Below are positions 22,050 through 28,526 of a DNA stretch of 31,328 nt, piece by piece; the first letter of the stretch is position 1; each line of letters starts with the position of its first letter. The notes under the pieces were generated by a model. That model saw nothing but the letters and a program-made list of their open reading frames with translations, was not told the DNA's origin and made no database searches. Source of the stretch: Selenomonadaceae bacterium UBA2897 (lineage in GTDB: Bacteria > Bacillota > Negativicutes > Selenomonadales > Selenomonadaceae); contig DEDT01000029.1 of the NCBI GenBank assembly GCA_002350105.1, positions 1 to 31,328 on the forward strand, given 5' to 3'. A program made the position numbers and the translations under genes.

Positions 22050-24659
22050 TTAATCTTCTTTCTTGTCCTCGGCATCGCCGGCCTCAGCCTCTTGGGCGGC
22101 CTTGGCCTCCTCCTCGGCCTTGCGGCGCTCAGCCGCGGCCTTGTTGGCATCGGCGATAGAGACCTCGACCTCCTCCATCGTGTAGGCTTCGATGATATCG
22201 CCCTCGTGGAAGTCGCGGAAATCGACGATGGAAATACCGCACTCGTAGCCGGCATTGACTTCCTTGACCTCATCCTTGAAGCGGCGCAGCGAGTCGATCT
22301 CGCCGTCGAAGACCTCAACGTTGTCGCGCAGGATGCGGATCTTGGAGTTGTTGCAGATCTTGCCCTCGAGCACGTAGGAGCCTGCGACCAGAGCCTTGGA
22401 GAACTTCATGACCTTGCGGATCTCGACGCGGCCCTGGACGACCTCTTTGTATTTCGGCTTGAGCATGCCGCTCATAGCATCCTTGACGTCGTTGATGGCA
22501 TCGTAGATGACGCGGTAGGTGCGGATATCGACGCTCTCCGTCTCCGCAACCTTGCGCGCATTGGCATCCGGACGCACGTTGAACGCAATGATGATGGCAT
22601 TCGAGGCGGAAGCCAGCATGACATCGGACTCGTTGACCGCGCCGACGCCGGAATGCACGATGCTCACGCGCACCTCGTCGTTCTTGTTGAGCTTGAGCAG
22701 GGAGCTGGAGAGTGCCTCCACAGAGCCCTGCACATCGGCCTTGATGACAATGTTGAGATCTTTGATCTCGCCTTCCTGGATCTGATGGAACAGATCGTCG
22801 AGGGAGACCTTCTTCGCCTTGATGAGGTTATTGCGCTGGCGCTCGATGCGAGCCTCGGCGATGGAGCGGGCCTGCTTCTCTTCGAGCACGGCCAGCACGT
22901 CACCGGCTGCCGGCACATCATTGAGACCGAGGATCTCGACTGGTACGGACGGGCCAGCCTTCTTGACGTTGCCGCCATGCTCGTTGACCATGGCGCGCAC
23001 CTTGCCGTAGGTCGTACCGCAGACGACCGAGTCGCCGATGCGCAGCGTACCGCTCTGCACGAGGACCGTCGCCACCGGGCCGCGGCCCTTGTCGAGCTTG
23101 GCCTCGATGATGACGCCGCGCGCCTCGCGGTTCGGGTTCGCCTTGAGCTCCTGCACCTCAGCCACGAGCAGCACGTTCTCCAGCAGGTCGTCGATGCCGA
23201 TGCCCTGCTTCGCGGAGATGGGCACCATGATGGTATCGCCGCCGTATTCCTCCGGCACGAGGCCCTGCTCCATAAGCTCGTTCTTCACATGATCGGGGTT
23301 CGCGCCCGGCTTATCGATCTTGTTGATGGCCACGATGATGGGCACATTCGCGGACTTCGCATGATGGATGGCCTCGATGGTCTGCGGCATGACGCCATCA
23401 TCAGCGGCCACGACGAGGATCGCGATATCCGTGATCTGGGCACCGCGGGCACGCATGGCCGTGAAGGCCTCATGGCCCGGCGTATCGAGGAAGACGATCT
23501 TCTTGCCGTTGCAGTTGACCTGATAAGCACCGATGTGCTGCGTGATGCCGCCGGCCTCGTGCTTCGTCACATGCGTGTTGCGGATGCGGTCCAAAAGGGA
23601 CGTCTTGCCGTGGTCGACGTGGCCCATGACCGTGACGATAGGCGGACGCGGTTTCAGCGTCTTCGGGTCATCCTCGATCTCCGGGATGAGGGTCGGATCG
23701 ACATCTGGCGGCAGCTCCTCGCAGCTCACGCCGAACTCCGCGGCCACAAGCGCAGCCGTATCGAAGTCGATCTCCTGATTGATCGTCGCCATAACGCCCA
23801 TGAGGAAGAGTTTCTTGATGACCTCGGCTGCCGTGCAGCTCATCTTAGAGGCCAGATCCTTGACGGCGATGCTCTCGCCTACCTTGATATGGGTCGGGCG
23901 TGCGATCTCCACCTTCGGTGCCTGATGCTTGTTGCCGCGGTCGCGCTTGTTGCGGCGGTCGCGCTTGTTGCGGCGCTCCGCGTTGCGAGCCTCCTGACGG
24001 TCGTTATGGCGGTCATGCTCGTGGTTGCGCTCCTTGTCCTTGCGGCGGCGGCTGCCGTCATTACGGTTTGCTGCCGTGGCCTCGACCGGTGCGGCCGGGA
24101 CCTCCAGACGGCGCTCGCGGCGGCGGCCATTGCCACCATTGCCGCCATTACCGCCGCGGTTCTCCTGGCGCTTCGGCTCGTTGTCCTGAGCGCTGTGGTC
24201 CGGCTTCGAGACGATGCGCAGGCCGAAATGTGGCTTGCTGATCGTAACCTTCTTAGCCGGCTGCTCCGATTTTTTCGGCTCGGGCTTCTCCGCCTTTTCC
24301 GGCTGCAGCCTGGCGGCCGGCTGCTGCGGCTTGTCCTGCGCCTGCGGCGCTTTATAGGCAACGGTCTTCATGGCTGGCTCCGCTTTCTTCCCGGCCTTCT
24401 TCTCTGCCGGGCGGCTCTGCTGCACGACATGGCCCGGACGGCCGTCGGCGACGCTGTAATCAATCTGCGGCTTCGCGGCCTGCTGCTGTTTGGCCTCCTG
24501 CTTCTTCGCGAAGGCTTTTTTCAGCACGTCACGCTCGGCATCACCGACACTGGAGAAGTTGTTCTTCACCTTGAAGTTGTTCTTTTCCAGGATCTCCACC
24601 ACGATCTTGCTGTCCGTCTTGAATTCTTTGGCCAATTCGTAAACTCTGTATTTAGACAT
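22050..24659 (-). CDS. infB: Translation initiation factor IF-2
   Basis: 869 residues. The N-terminal IF2_N domain (1-50, YRVYELAKEFKTDSKIVVEI) is followed by a long low-complexity linker (about 51-245) rich in K, E, Q and P, then GGN repeats and an R/N/K/D-rich block. A second IF2_N motif (about 258-305) precedes the GTPase domain: G1 GHVDHGKT (346-353), G3 DTPGHE (392-397), G4 NKID (446-449), then SAK. Domains II and III and the C-terminal fMet-tRNA-binding domain follow. IF-2 places initiator tRNA on the 30S subunit. GGGGGTGG precedes the ATG by 5 nt. The order nusA-rnpM-ylxQ-infB-rbfA is standard. Confidence 0.97.
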   Translation of the reverse strand: MSKYRVYELAKEFKTDSKIVVEILEKNNFKVKNNFSSVGDAERDVLKKAFAKKQEAKQQQAAKPQIDYSVADGRPGHVVQQSRPAEKKAGKKAEPAMKTVAYKAPQAQDKPQQPAARLQPEKAEKPEPKKSEQPAKKVTISKPHFGLRIVSKPDHSAQDNEPKRQENRGGNGGNGGNGRRRERRLEVPAAPVEATAANRNDGSRRRKDKERNHEHDRHNDRQEARNAERRNKRDRRNKRDRGNKHQAPKVEIARPTHIKVGESIAVKDLASKMSCTAAEVIKKLFLMGVMATINQEIDFDTAALVAAEFGVSCEELPPDVDPTLIPEIEDDPKTLKPRPPIVTVMGHVDHGKTSLLDRIRNTHVTKHEAGGITQHIGAYQVNCNGKKIVFLDTPGHEAFTAMRARGAQITDIAILVVAADDGVMPQTIEAIHHAKSANVPIIVAINKIDKPGANPDHVKNELMEQGLVPEEYGGDTIMVPISAKQGIGIDDLLENVLLVAEVQELKANPNREARGVIIEAKLDKGRGPVATVLVQSGTLRIGDSVVCGTTYGKVRAMVNEHGGNVKKAGPSVPVEILGLNDVPAAGDVLAVLEEKQARSIAEARIERQRNNLIKAKKVSLDDLFHQIQEGEIKDLNIVIKADVQGSVEALSSSLLKLNKNDEVRVSIVHSGVGAVNESDVMLASASNAIIIAFNVRPDANARKVAETESVDIRTYRVIYDAINDVKDAMSGMLKPKYKEVVQGRVEIRKVMKFSKALVAGSYVLEGKICNNSKIRILRDNVEVFDGEIDSLRRFKDEVKEVNAGYECGISIVDFRDFHEGDIIEAYTMEEVEVSIADANKAAAERRKAEEEAKAAQEAEAGDAEDKKED
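23938..23973. repeat. 18-bp tandem repeat inside infB
   Basis: CGGTCGCGCTTGTTGCGG occurs twice in direct succession without mismatch, with a degraded third copy after it. It encodes a repeated Arg/Asn/Lys/Asp block in the IF-2 linker. Such repeats commonly expand or contract between strains. Confidence 0.85.
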
Positions 24660-24677
24660 CAATCCACCCCCGATGGT

Positions 24678-25001
24678 TTAGTTCATATGCGTTTCCTCCA
24701 ACAGCGTGGCCAGTTTCTTTGCAAAGCCCGCATCCGTCAGGGCCGCCATGGCACGATACTCCTTGCCGAGACATGCGCCAAGGCTCTCCCGGTCCAAAAG
24801 TTCTGTATAAGGAAGTTCATATTTCTCTGCCAGCATCTGGCAGTTCTTCTTCGTCTCTGCCGCCGCATCCGCTGCCACGAGCAGCAGCACCGCCTTCTTG
24901 CCTTTTACGGCCTGCTGCACGGCAAAGCTGCCCGAGACGATACGGCGGGCCCGCTGAGCTATGCTCAGCAGGTTCGTGATACGCTCCGTATTCGTCATCA
25001 T
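24678..25001 (-). CDS. ylxQ: YlxQ, L7Ae-family RNA-binding protein
   Basis: 107 residues. L7Ae/L30e fold pattern: ITNLLSIAQRARRIVSG, then AVLLLVAADAAAETKKNCQMLAEKYELPY and LGACLGKEYRAMAALTDAGFAKKL. Proteins of this family bind kink-turns in RNA; YlxQ sits in nusA-infB operons and is presumed to act on ribosomal or other structured RNA. The start is the ATG just after the rnpM stop (AGAGGAT 11 nt upstream); a second ATG follows immediately. A longer upstream reading would lie inside rnpM. Confidence 0.88.
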   Translation of the reverse strand: MMTNTERITNLLSIAQRARRIVSGSFAVQQAVKGKKAVLLLVAADAAAETKKNCQMLAEKYELPYTELLDRESLGACLGKEYRAMAALTDAGFAKKLATLLEETHMN

Positions 25002-25002
25002 A

Positions 25003-25293
25003 TCACTTTTTATCCTCTGCTGTGCCGAGTTCCTGCTGCAGCTGCGCCTCCAGGGCCGCGTAGACCTCCGGCGCGATACGGCAGCCGAAGGAACGCTCCA
25101 GCCCGTGGTTCTTCTTTGCCAGCGCAAAGCAGTCGAGGCTGTGGCAGATATAGGCGCCGCGTCCGGGCATCCGCCCCGTCGTATCGACTGCGTATTCGCC
25201 CTCCTTGCTGCGCACGATGCGCAGGAGCTCCTTCTTTGGCTTGCTCTGCTGGCAGCCCAGGCACAGGCGCTGCGGTACTTTTTTCGCTTTCAT
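25003..25293 (-). CDS. rnpM: RnpM (YlxR), RNase P-modulating RNA-binding protein
   Basis: 96 residues. Family motifs: VPQRLCLGCQQSKPKKELLRIVR at the N-terminus and GRMPGRGAYIC in the middle, with the conserved cysteines C-x2-C. The family is reported to bind the RNase P RNA and adjust its activity. The ATG shares one base with the nusA stop (TGATG), with GAGGG upstream; a GTG one codon earlier is possible. Position between nusA and ylxQ is typical. Confidence 0.88.
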   Translation of the reverse strand: MKAKKVPQRLCLGCQQSKPKKELLRIVRSKEGEYAVDTTGRMPGRGAYICHSLDCFALAKKNHGLERSFGCRIAPEVYAALEAQLQQELGTAEDKK

Positions 25294-26447
25294 CACGCGT
25301 CGCCCTCAGCCGTGAAGGAAGCGTCGCTCTCGACCTGCACCTCGTTCATGCCGGCCTCGAGCTCTTCACCTTCCGCCTGCGATACGCTCTTGATATCAAT
25401 TTTCCAGCCCGTGAGCTTGGCGGCAAGGCGGGCGTTCTGGCCTTCCTTGCCGATGGCGAGAGAAAGCTGATAATCCGGCACAACCACGCGGGAGACCTGC
25501 TCCTCCTCGTTGACCGCCACGGAGACGACCTTCGCGGGGCTCAGCGCGTTGGCGATGAACTTCGCGGAATCCTCGTTCCACTTCACGATATCGATCTTCT
25601 CGCTGCCGAGCTCGTCGACGATGGCCTGCACGCGCATGCCTTTGTGGCCGACGCAGGAGCCCACCGGATCGACATCCGGGTCGTTGGACCAGACGGCAAT
25701 CTTCGAGCGGTTACCCGGCTCGCGGGCCACGGACTTGATCTCGACGATGCCTTCCTGGATCTCCGGCACCTCCAGCTCAAAGAGGCGCTTGAGAAGACCC
25801 GGATGCGTGCGGCTGACGACGATCTGCGGGCCCTTGCTCGTCTTCTTGACCTCGACGATGTAGGCCTTGATGCGGTCGCCGTGCTGGTAGCTCTCCGTCG
25901 GGATCTGCTCAGCCGGCGTCAGCACGGCCACGGTCTTGCCGAGGTCGATGAAGACGTTGCGGTTCTCCACGCGCTCGACAAGGCCGGTCACGATGTCGCT
26001 CTCGCGGCTGGAGAACTCCTCGTAGATGATGCCGCGCTCCGCCTCTCGAATGCGCTGCACCACGACCTGCTTCGCCGTCTGAGCAGCCACGCGGCCGAAG
26101 TCCGCCGGCGTCACCTCGATCTCGATGACGTCGCCAAGCTCGTAGTCCGGCTTGATCGTGCGCGCCTGCGCCAGCGAGATCTCCTCGATCTCATCGACAG
26201 GATCCTCGACGACCGTCTTGATGGCGTAGACATGGTACGAGCCCGTCTCACGCGAGAGCGAGACGCGCACGTTCTGCGCCGAGCCGAAGTTGCGCTTGTA
26301 CGCCGTGATCAGGGCCGCCTCGATGGCCTCGAACAGGACCTCCGGGTCGATGCCCTTCTCCCGAGCCAGCTCATGCAACGTCGCCAGGAATTCCTGACCG
26401 AGATCCCGCTTTGTTTCCTTCTTTGTTGACTTTCTGGTTCTAGCCAA
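25293..26447 (-). CDS. nusA: Transcription elongation/termination factor NusA
   Basis: 384 residues, Firmicutes length without the acidic repeats of E. coli NusA. N-terminal RNA polymerase-binding domain (about 1-135), S1 domain (SDIVTGLVERVENRNVFIDL), KH1 (VGSCVGHKGMRVQAIVDELG) and KH2 (LSLAIGKEGQNARLAAKLTG), then a short acidic tail. The start is a TTG (M-ARTRKSTKKE) with GGAGG 9 nt upstream; the nearest upstream alternative frames have no similarity. NusA controls pausing, termination and antitermination and often regulates its own operon. It lies 159 bp after rimP, a longer gap than usual for this pair. Confidence 0.93.
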   Translation of the reverse strand: MARTRKSTKKETKRDLGQEFLATLHELAREKGIDPEVLFEAIEAALITAYKRNFGSAQNVRVSLSRETGSYHVYAIKTVVEDPVDEIEEISLAQARTIKPDYELGDVIEIEVTPADFGRVAAQTAKQVVVQRIREAERGIIYEEFSSRESDIVTGLVERVENRNVFIDLGKTVAVLTPAEQIPTESYQHGDRIKAYIVEVKKTSKGPQIVVSRTHPGLLKRLFELEVPEIQEGIVEIKSVAREPGNRSKIAVWSNDPDVDPVGSCVGHKGMRVQAIVDELGSEKIDIVKWNEDSAKFIANALSPAKVVSVAVNEEEQVSRVVVPDYQLSLAIGKEGQNARLAAKLTGWKIDIKSVSQAEGEELEAGMNEVQVESDASFTAEGDA

Positions 26448-26523
26448 GATCAAAATCCTCCCATTCCGCCAGCCCATCTTGCCGCATCTTTTCCGCCTGG
26501 TCTTCGTCAGCGTCTCTCGACAT
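26440..26523 (-). CDS. Candidate 27-residue acidic ORF upstream of nusA
   Basis: ORF starting MSRDADEDQAEK and ending EWEDFDLG, with its TAG 8 nt inside nusA. It is strongly acidic. The only ribosome-site candidate is TGAGG, 12 nt upstream, so initiation is doubtful. It could be a leader ORF coupled to the TTG start of nusA, or chance. Confidence 0.2.
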   Translation of the reverse strand: MSRDADEDQAEKMRQDGLAEWEDFDLG

Positions 26524-26583
26524 AGCACCGCTATGCCTCAAGCCACTTCCTGGTCCAGGCAAAAAATCTACGGCAATCTGGAC
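26521..26583 (-). other. Inverted repeats in the rimP-nusA gap
   Basis: CATAGC-ACC-GCTATG (26521-26535), with partial extension of the stem outwards, and GTCCAG (26553-26558) paired with CTGGAC (26578-26583). Both would form in the minus-strand mRNA between rimP and nusA. Neither has a U-tract, so they are not simple terminators. Confidence 0.4.
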
Positions 26584-26606
26584 TAGCTCGAGTTACTAAC
26601 CTATTC

Positions 26607-27065
26607 TTAGAAATCAATATGCAGGCGAATCTGGGCAATCTTGTCGAGCGGCAGCTCGCGCTCGTCCAGCTTCAGCAGCTTTGCTTTCGCATCATAGCCC
26701 TTGAGCTCCGCCGTGAAGGCCTTCTCGCCGTCAATTGGCGCGTAGAGCGTCACATCGACTTTCTTGCCCTGTTCGCGCACGAAATCGCGTTCCTTGCGCA
26801 GCACACGGTCGATGCCCGGCGACGAGACCTCCAGGATATAGCTCTCAGGAATCATGTCCTTTTCATCGAGCTTCGCCTCCAGCTTTTCGCTGAGCGCCTG
26901 GCAATCCTCGATGTCAATGCCGCCCTCTTTGTCGATATAGACGCGCAGGTACCAGTCACCGCGCTCCTTGACGTACTCGACGTCCACGAGCTCGATGATG
27001 TCCTGACCAGCGAGCATCTCCTCAGCGAGCGCCATGACCTGATCCTCTACCTGTTGTCTTGCCAT
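26607..27065 (-). CDS. rimP: Ribosome maturation factor RimP
   Basis: 152 residues. Needed for 30S subunit assembly. N-terminal alpha/beta domain (ELVDVEYVKERGDWYLRVYI, DIEDCQALSEKLEAKLDEKD) with the family signature YILEVSSPGIDRVL, then a C-terminal Sm-like barrel (VDVTLYAPIDGEKAFTAEL, ELPLDKIAQIRLHIDF). GGGGGTG lies 6 nt before the ATG. First gene of the operon running to nrnA. Confidence 0.96.
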   Translation of the reverse strand: MARQQVEDQVMALAEEMLAGQDIIELVDVEYVKERGDWYLRVYIDKEGGIDIEDCQALSEKLEAKLDEKDMIPESYILEVSSPGIDRVLRKERDFVREQGKKVDVTLYAPIDGEKAFTAELKGYDAKAKLLKLDERELPLDKIAQIRLHIDF

Positions 27066-27106
27066 ACGTACACCCCCATCTGCATCACAGTGCCCTTACA
27101 TAATAT

Positions 27107-27166
27107 AAAGAGTGGACGCACGCCCACTCTTTACCATAAAAGCTTAAGTTATCATTCATCAATGAT
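27107..27166 (-). other. Structured leader of the rimP-nusA-infB operon
   Basis: The leader of about 118 nt contains ATCATT-4 nt-AATGAT (27151-27166) and a strong AAAGAGTGG-8 nt-CCACTCTTT hairpin (27107-27132). The latter is followed by ATATTATG on the minus strand, a weak U-tract. It may act as an attenuator; NusA autoregulation is known in other bacteria, but this is inference. Confidence 0.45.
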
Positions 27167-27189
27167 CTTTCATAAATGAACTATGAAAA

Positions 27190-27218
27190 AGTATAACACG
27201 GACGCCGGTGTTTGTCCA
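27190..27218 (-). promoter_or_regulatory. rimP operon promoter
   Basis: TGGACA (27213-27218), 17 bp, TATACT (27190-27195) on the minus strand; start near 27183. It is interleaved with the inverted repeat at 27196-27228: the -35 is in the loop and the right arm fills most of the spacer. Confidence 0.75.
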
Positions 27219-27228
27219 GCGTCCGTGT
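27196..27228 (-). terminator. Terminator hairpin after the dehydrogenase gene
   Basis: On the minus strand ACACGGACGC, a 13-nt loop, then GCGTCCGTGT: perfect 10-bp arms followed by TATACTTTTTC. It lies 53 bp after the dehydrogenase stop and contains the next promoter. Confidence 0.7.
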
Positions 27229-27265
27229 AAAAATAAGCAAAATATTCTCCTGTCGTAAAGGAAAT

Positions 27266-27281
27266 TAACGGTTAACCGTTA
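27266..27281. repeat. 16-bp palindrome at the dehydrogenase stop codon
   Basis: TAACGGTTAACCGTTA is fully self-complementary and starts one base after the stop codon. It may stabilise the mRNA 3' end or bind a dimeric protein; there is no clear U-tract. Confidence 0.4.
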
Positions 27282-28241
27282 TTATTTGATGATTTTATTG
27301 TCGCGCAGGACTTCCTGCACGCTGGCCGCGCTCTTCTTCAGCAGCTCGACCTCTTTGTCGGACAGAGGTACGGCCAGGCGCTTCTCGATGCCATCCTTGC
27401 CGATAATACTCGGCAGAGACAGGGACACGTCGTTGATGCCATACTCGCCATGGAACGGGGCGGAGACCGGTGTCACGAGATGCTCGTCGTTGAACACGGC
27501 CCGCGCGAGGCGGCAGGCACCCGAAGCGATGCCTGTGTTCGTCCAGCCCTTGGACTCCAGCACGTCATAGGCCGTCTCGACGACCTCGTGGCCGACCTTG
27601 TCGTAGTCCAGCTTACCCTCATGGTCATAGTAGTCATCGAGCTTGTCGATGGGTACGCCGCCAATGTGCAACAGGCTCCAGGCCGGGAAGCCGGAGTTAC
27701 CATGCTCGCCGAGCATGTAGCCCTGCACGTCGGACGGGTTGACATGATAATGCTTGCCGACGATGTACTTGAAGCGCATCGTCTCCAGCGTCGTGCCCGT
27801 GCCGAACAGGCGACCCTCCGGATAGCCGAACTGCGTAGCTGCCAGATGCACCATGACATCCAGCGGATTCGTGATCATGATGAAGACGGCCTCCGTCGTG
27901 TACTTCACGACCTCGGCCATGATCTCCTTCATGACCTTCGTGTTCTCGCGGGCCAGGGACAGGCGCTCATGGCTGACACCGGCCTGGATGCTCGGGCCGG
28001 CGGCGCAGATAATGACATCCGTGTCCTTCAGGTCTTCCCAGGTGCCGGAGTAGACGTGAATGCCTGCCTCAAGATCCGTAGACATGGCATGCATCATATC
28101 CAGCGCCTCACCGTGAGCGACGCCCGGCTTCGTATCAATGCACACGATCTCCGGTGCCAGATGCATCGCGACGGCGCGTGCGAGCACGGCCGAGCCCACA
28201 TGACCCAGGCCAAGGATGGCTAATTTCTGCGTACGTTTCAT
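27282..28241 (-). CDS. Lactate/malate dehydrogenase-family NAD-dependent enzyme
   Basis: 319 residues. NAD-binding GLGHVGSAV (11-19) with Asp36 after strand 2 (VCIDTK) favouring NAD. Then ITNPLDVMVHLA, R156 and the catalytic His180 in LGEHGNSGFPAWS. The usual catalytic Asp before R-x-x in LDxxR is Glu153 (TLETMRF). The substrate loop (AGPSIQAGVSHERL, 81-94) fits neither the lactate type (N-Q-K-P-G-E-T-R) nor the malate type (R-K-P-G-M-x-R) exactly and is one residue longer, so L-lactate, malate or another 2-hydroxyacid are all possible. AGGGG stands 9 nt before the ATG. Monocistronic with a strong promoter. It lies between polC and rimP, which are neighbours in many Firmicutes. Confidence 0.85.
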   Translation of the reverse strand: MKRTQKLAILGLGHVGSAVLARAVAMHLAPEIVCIDTKPGVAHGEALDMMHAMSTDLEAGIHVYSGTWEDLKDTDVIICAAGPSIQAGVSHERLSLARENTKVMKEIMAEVVKYTTEAVFIMITNPLDVMVHLAATQFGYPEGRLFGTGTTLETMRFKYIVGKHYHVNPSDVQGYMLGEHGNSGFPAWSLLHIGGVPIDKLDDYYDHEGKLDYDKVGHEVVETAYDVLESKGWTNTGIASGACRLARAVFNDEHLVTPVSAPFHGEYGINDVSLSLPSIIGKDGIEKRLAVPLSDKEVELLKKSAASVQEVLRDNKIIK

Positions 28242-28330
28242 AAATAATATCCCCTTTCCGCATGAAACCAACGGCAAAAACACGGTAAGTTCGCAGTGCC
28301 TGCTCTCTTCCTGTCCTGCTGTTGGGAACA

Positions 28331-28359
28331 ATAATAGCACCTTAAGTCCATCCTGTCAA
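28331..28359 (-). promoter_or_regulatory. Dehydrogenase gene promoter
   Basis: TTGACA (28354-28359), 17 bp, TATTAT (28331-28336) on the minus strand; start near 28324, leader about 82 nt. An AT-rich stretch to 28420 upstream is bounded by AACACTAT and ATAGTGTT (8-bp inverted repeat), and TGTATACA lies just upstream of the -35. This should be a strong promoter. Confidence 0.85.
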
Positions 28360-28448
28360 CACTATGTATACAAAAAATTATATATTTACATTTATTTTAA
28401 ATTTATAGTGTTCCATGAAATGATAAAAAGAACAGAAAGACAAACAAA

Positions 28449-28481
28449 GGTGCAGCAACTGTAAAAATCAGCTGCTGCACC
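28449..28481 (-). terminator. Intrinsic terminator of polC
   Basis: On the minus strand GGTGCAGCA and TGCTGCACC (9-bp perfect arms) enclose an inner CTG/CAG stem and loop and are followed by TTTGTTTGTC. It lies 45 bp after the polC stop. Confidence 0.88.
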
Positions 28482-28526
28482 CTGGATATTATTTCTATGA
28501 ATTTCCCGGCCTGCTCTCATAGTCCT

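Noticed and set aside
23938..23973. CRISPR-like repeat
   Set aside because: The two 18-bp units are directly adjacent without spacers and lie in frame inside infB.
21693..26429. A 1578-codon open frame on the plus strand opposite rbfA, infB, ylxQ, rnpM and nusA
   Set aside because: It is antisense to five well-recognised genes, has low-complexity L/V/D/H-rich sequence and no family motifs. High-GC codon bias keeps the opposite frame free of stops.
26448..26606. tRNA or other known small RNA between rimP and nusA
   Set aside because: No cloverleaf, anticodon arm or T-loop sequence could be fitted to the inverted repeats.
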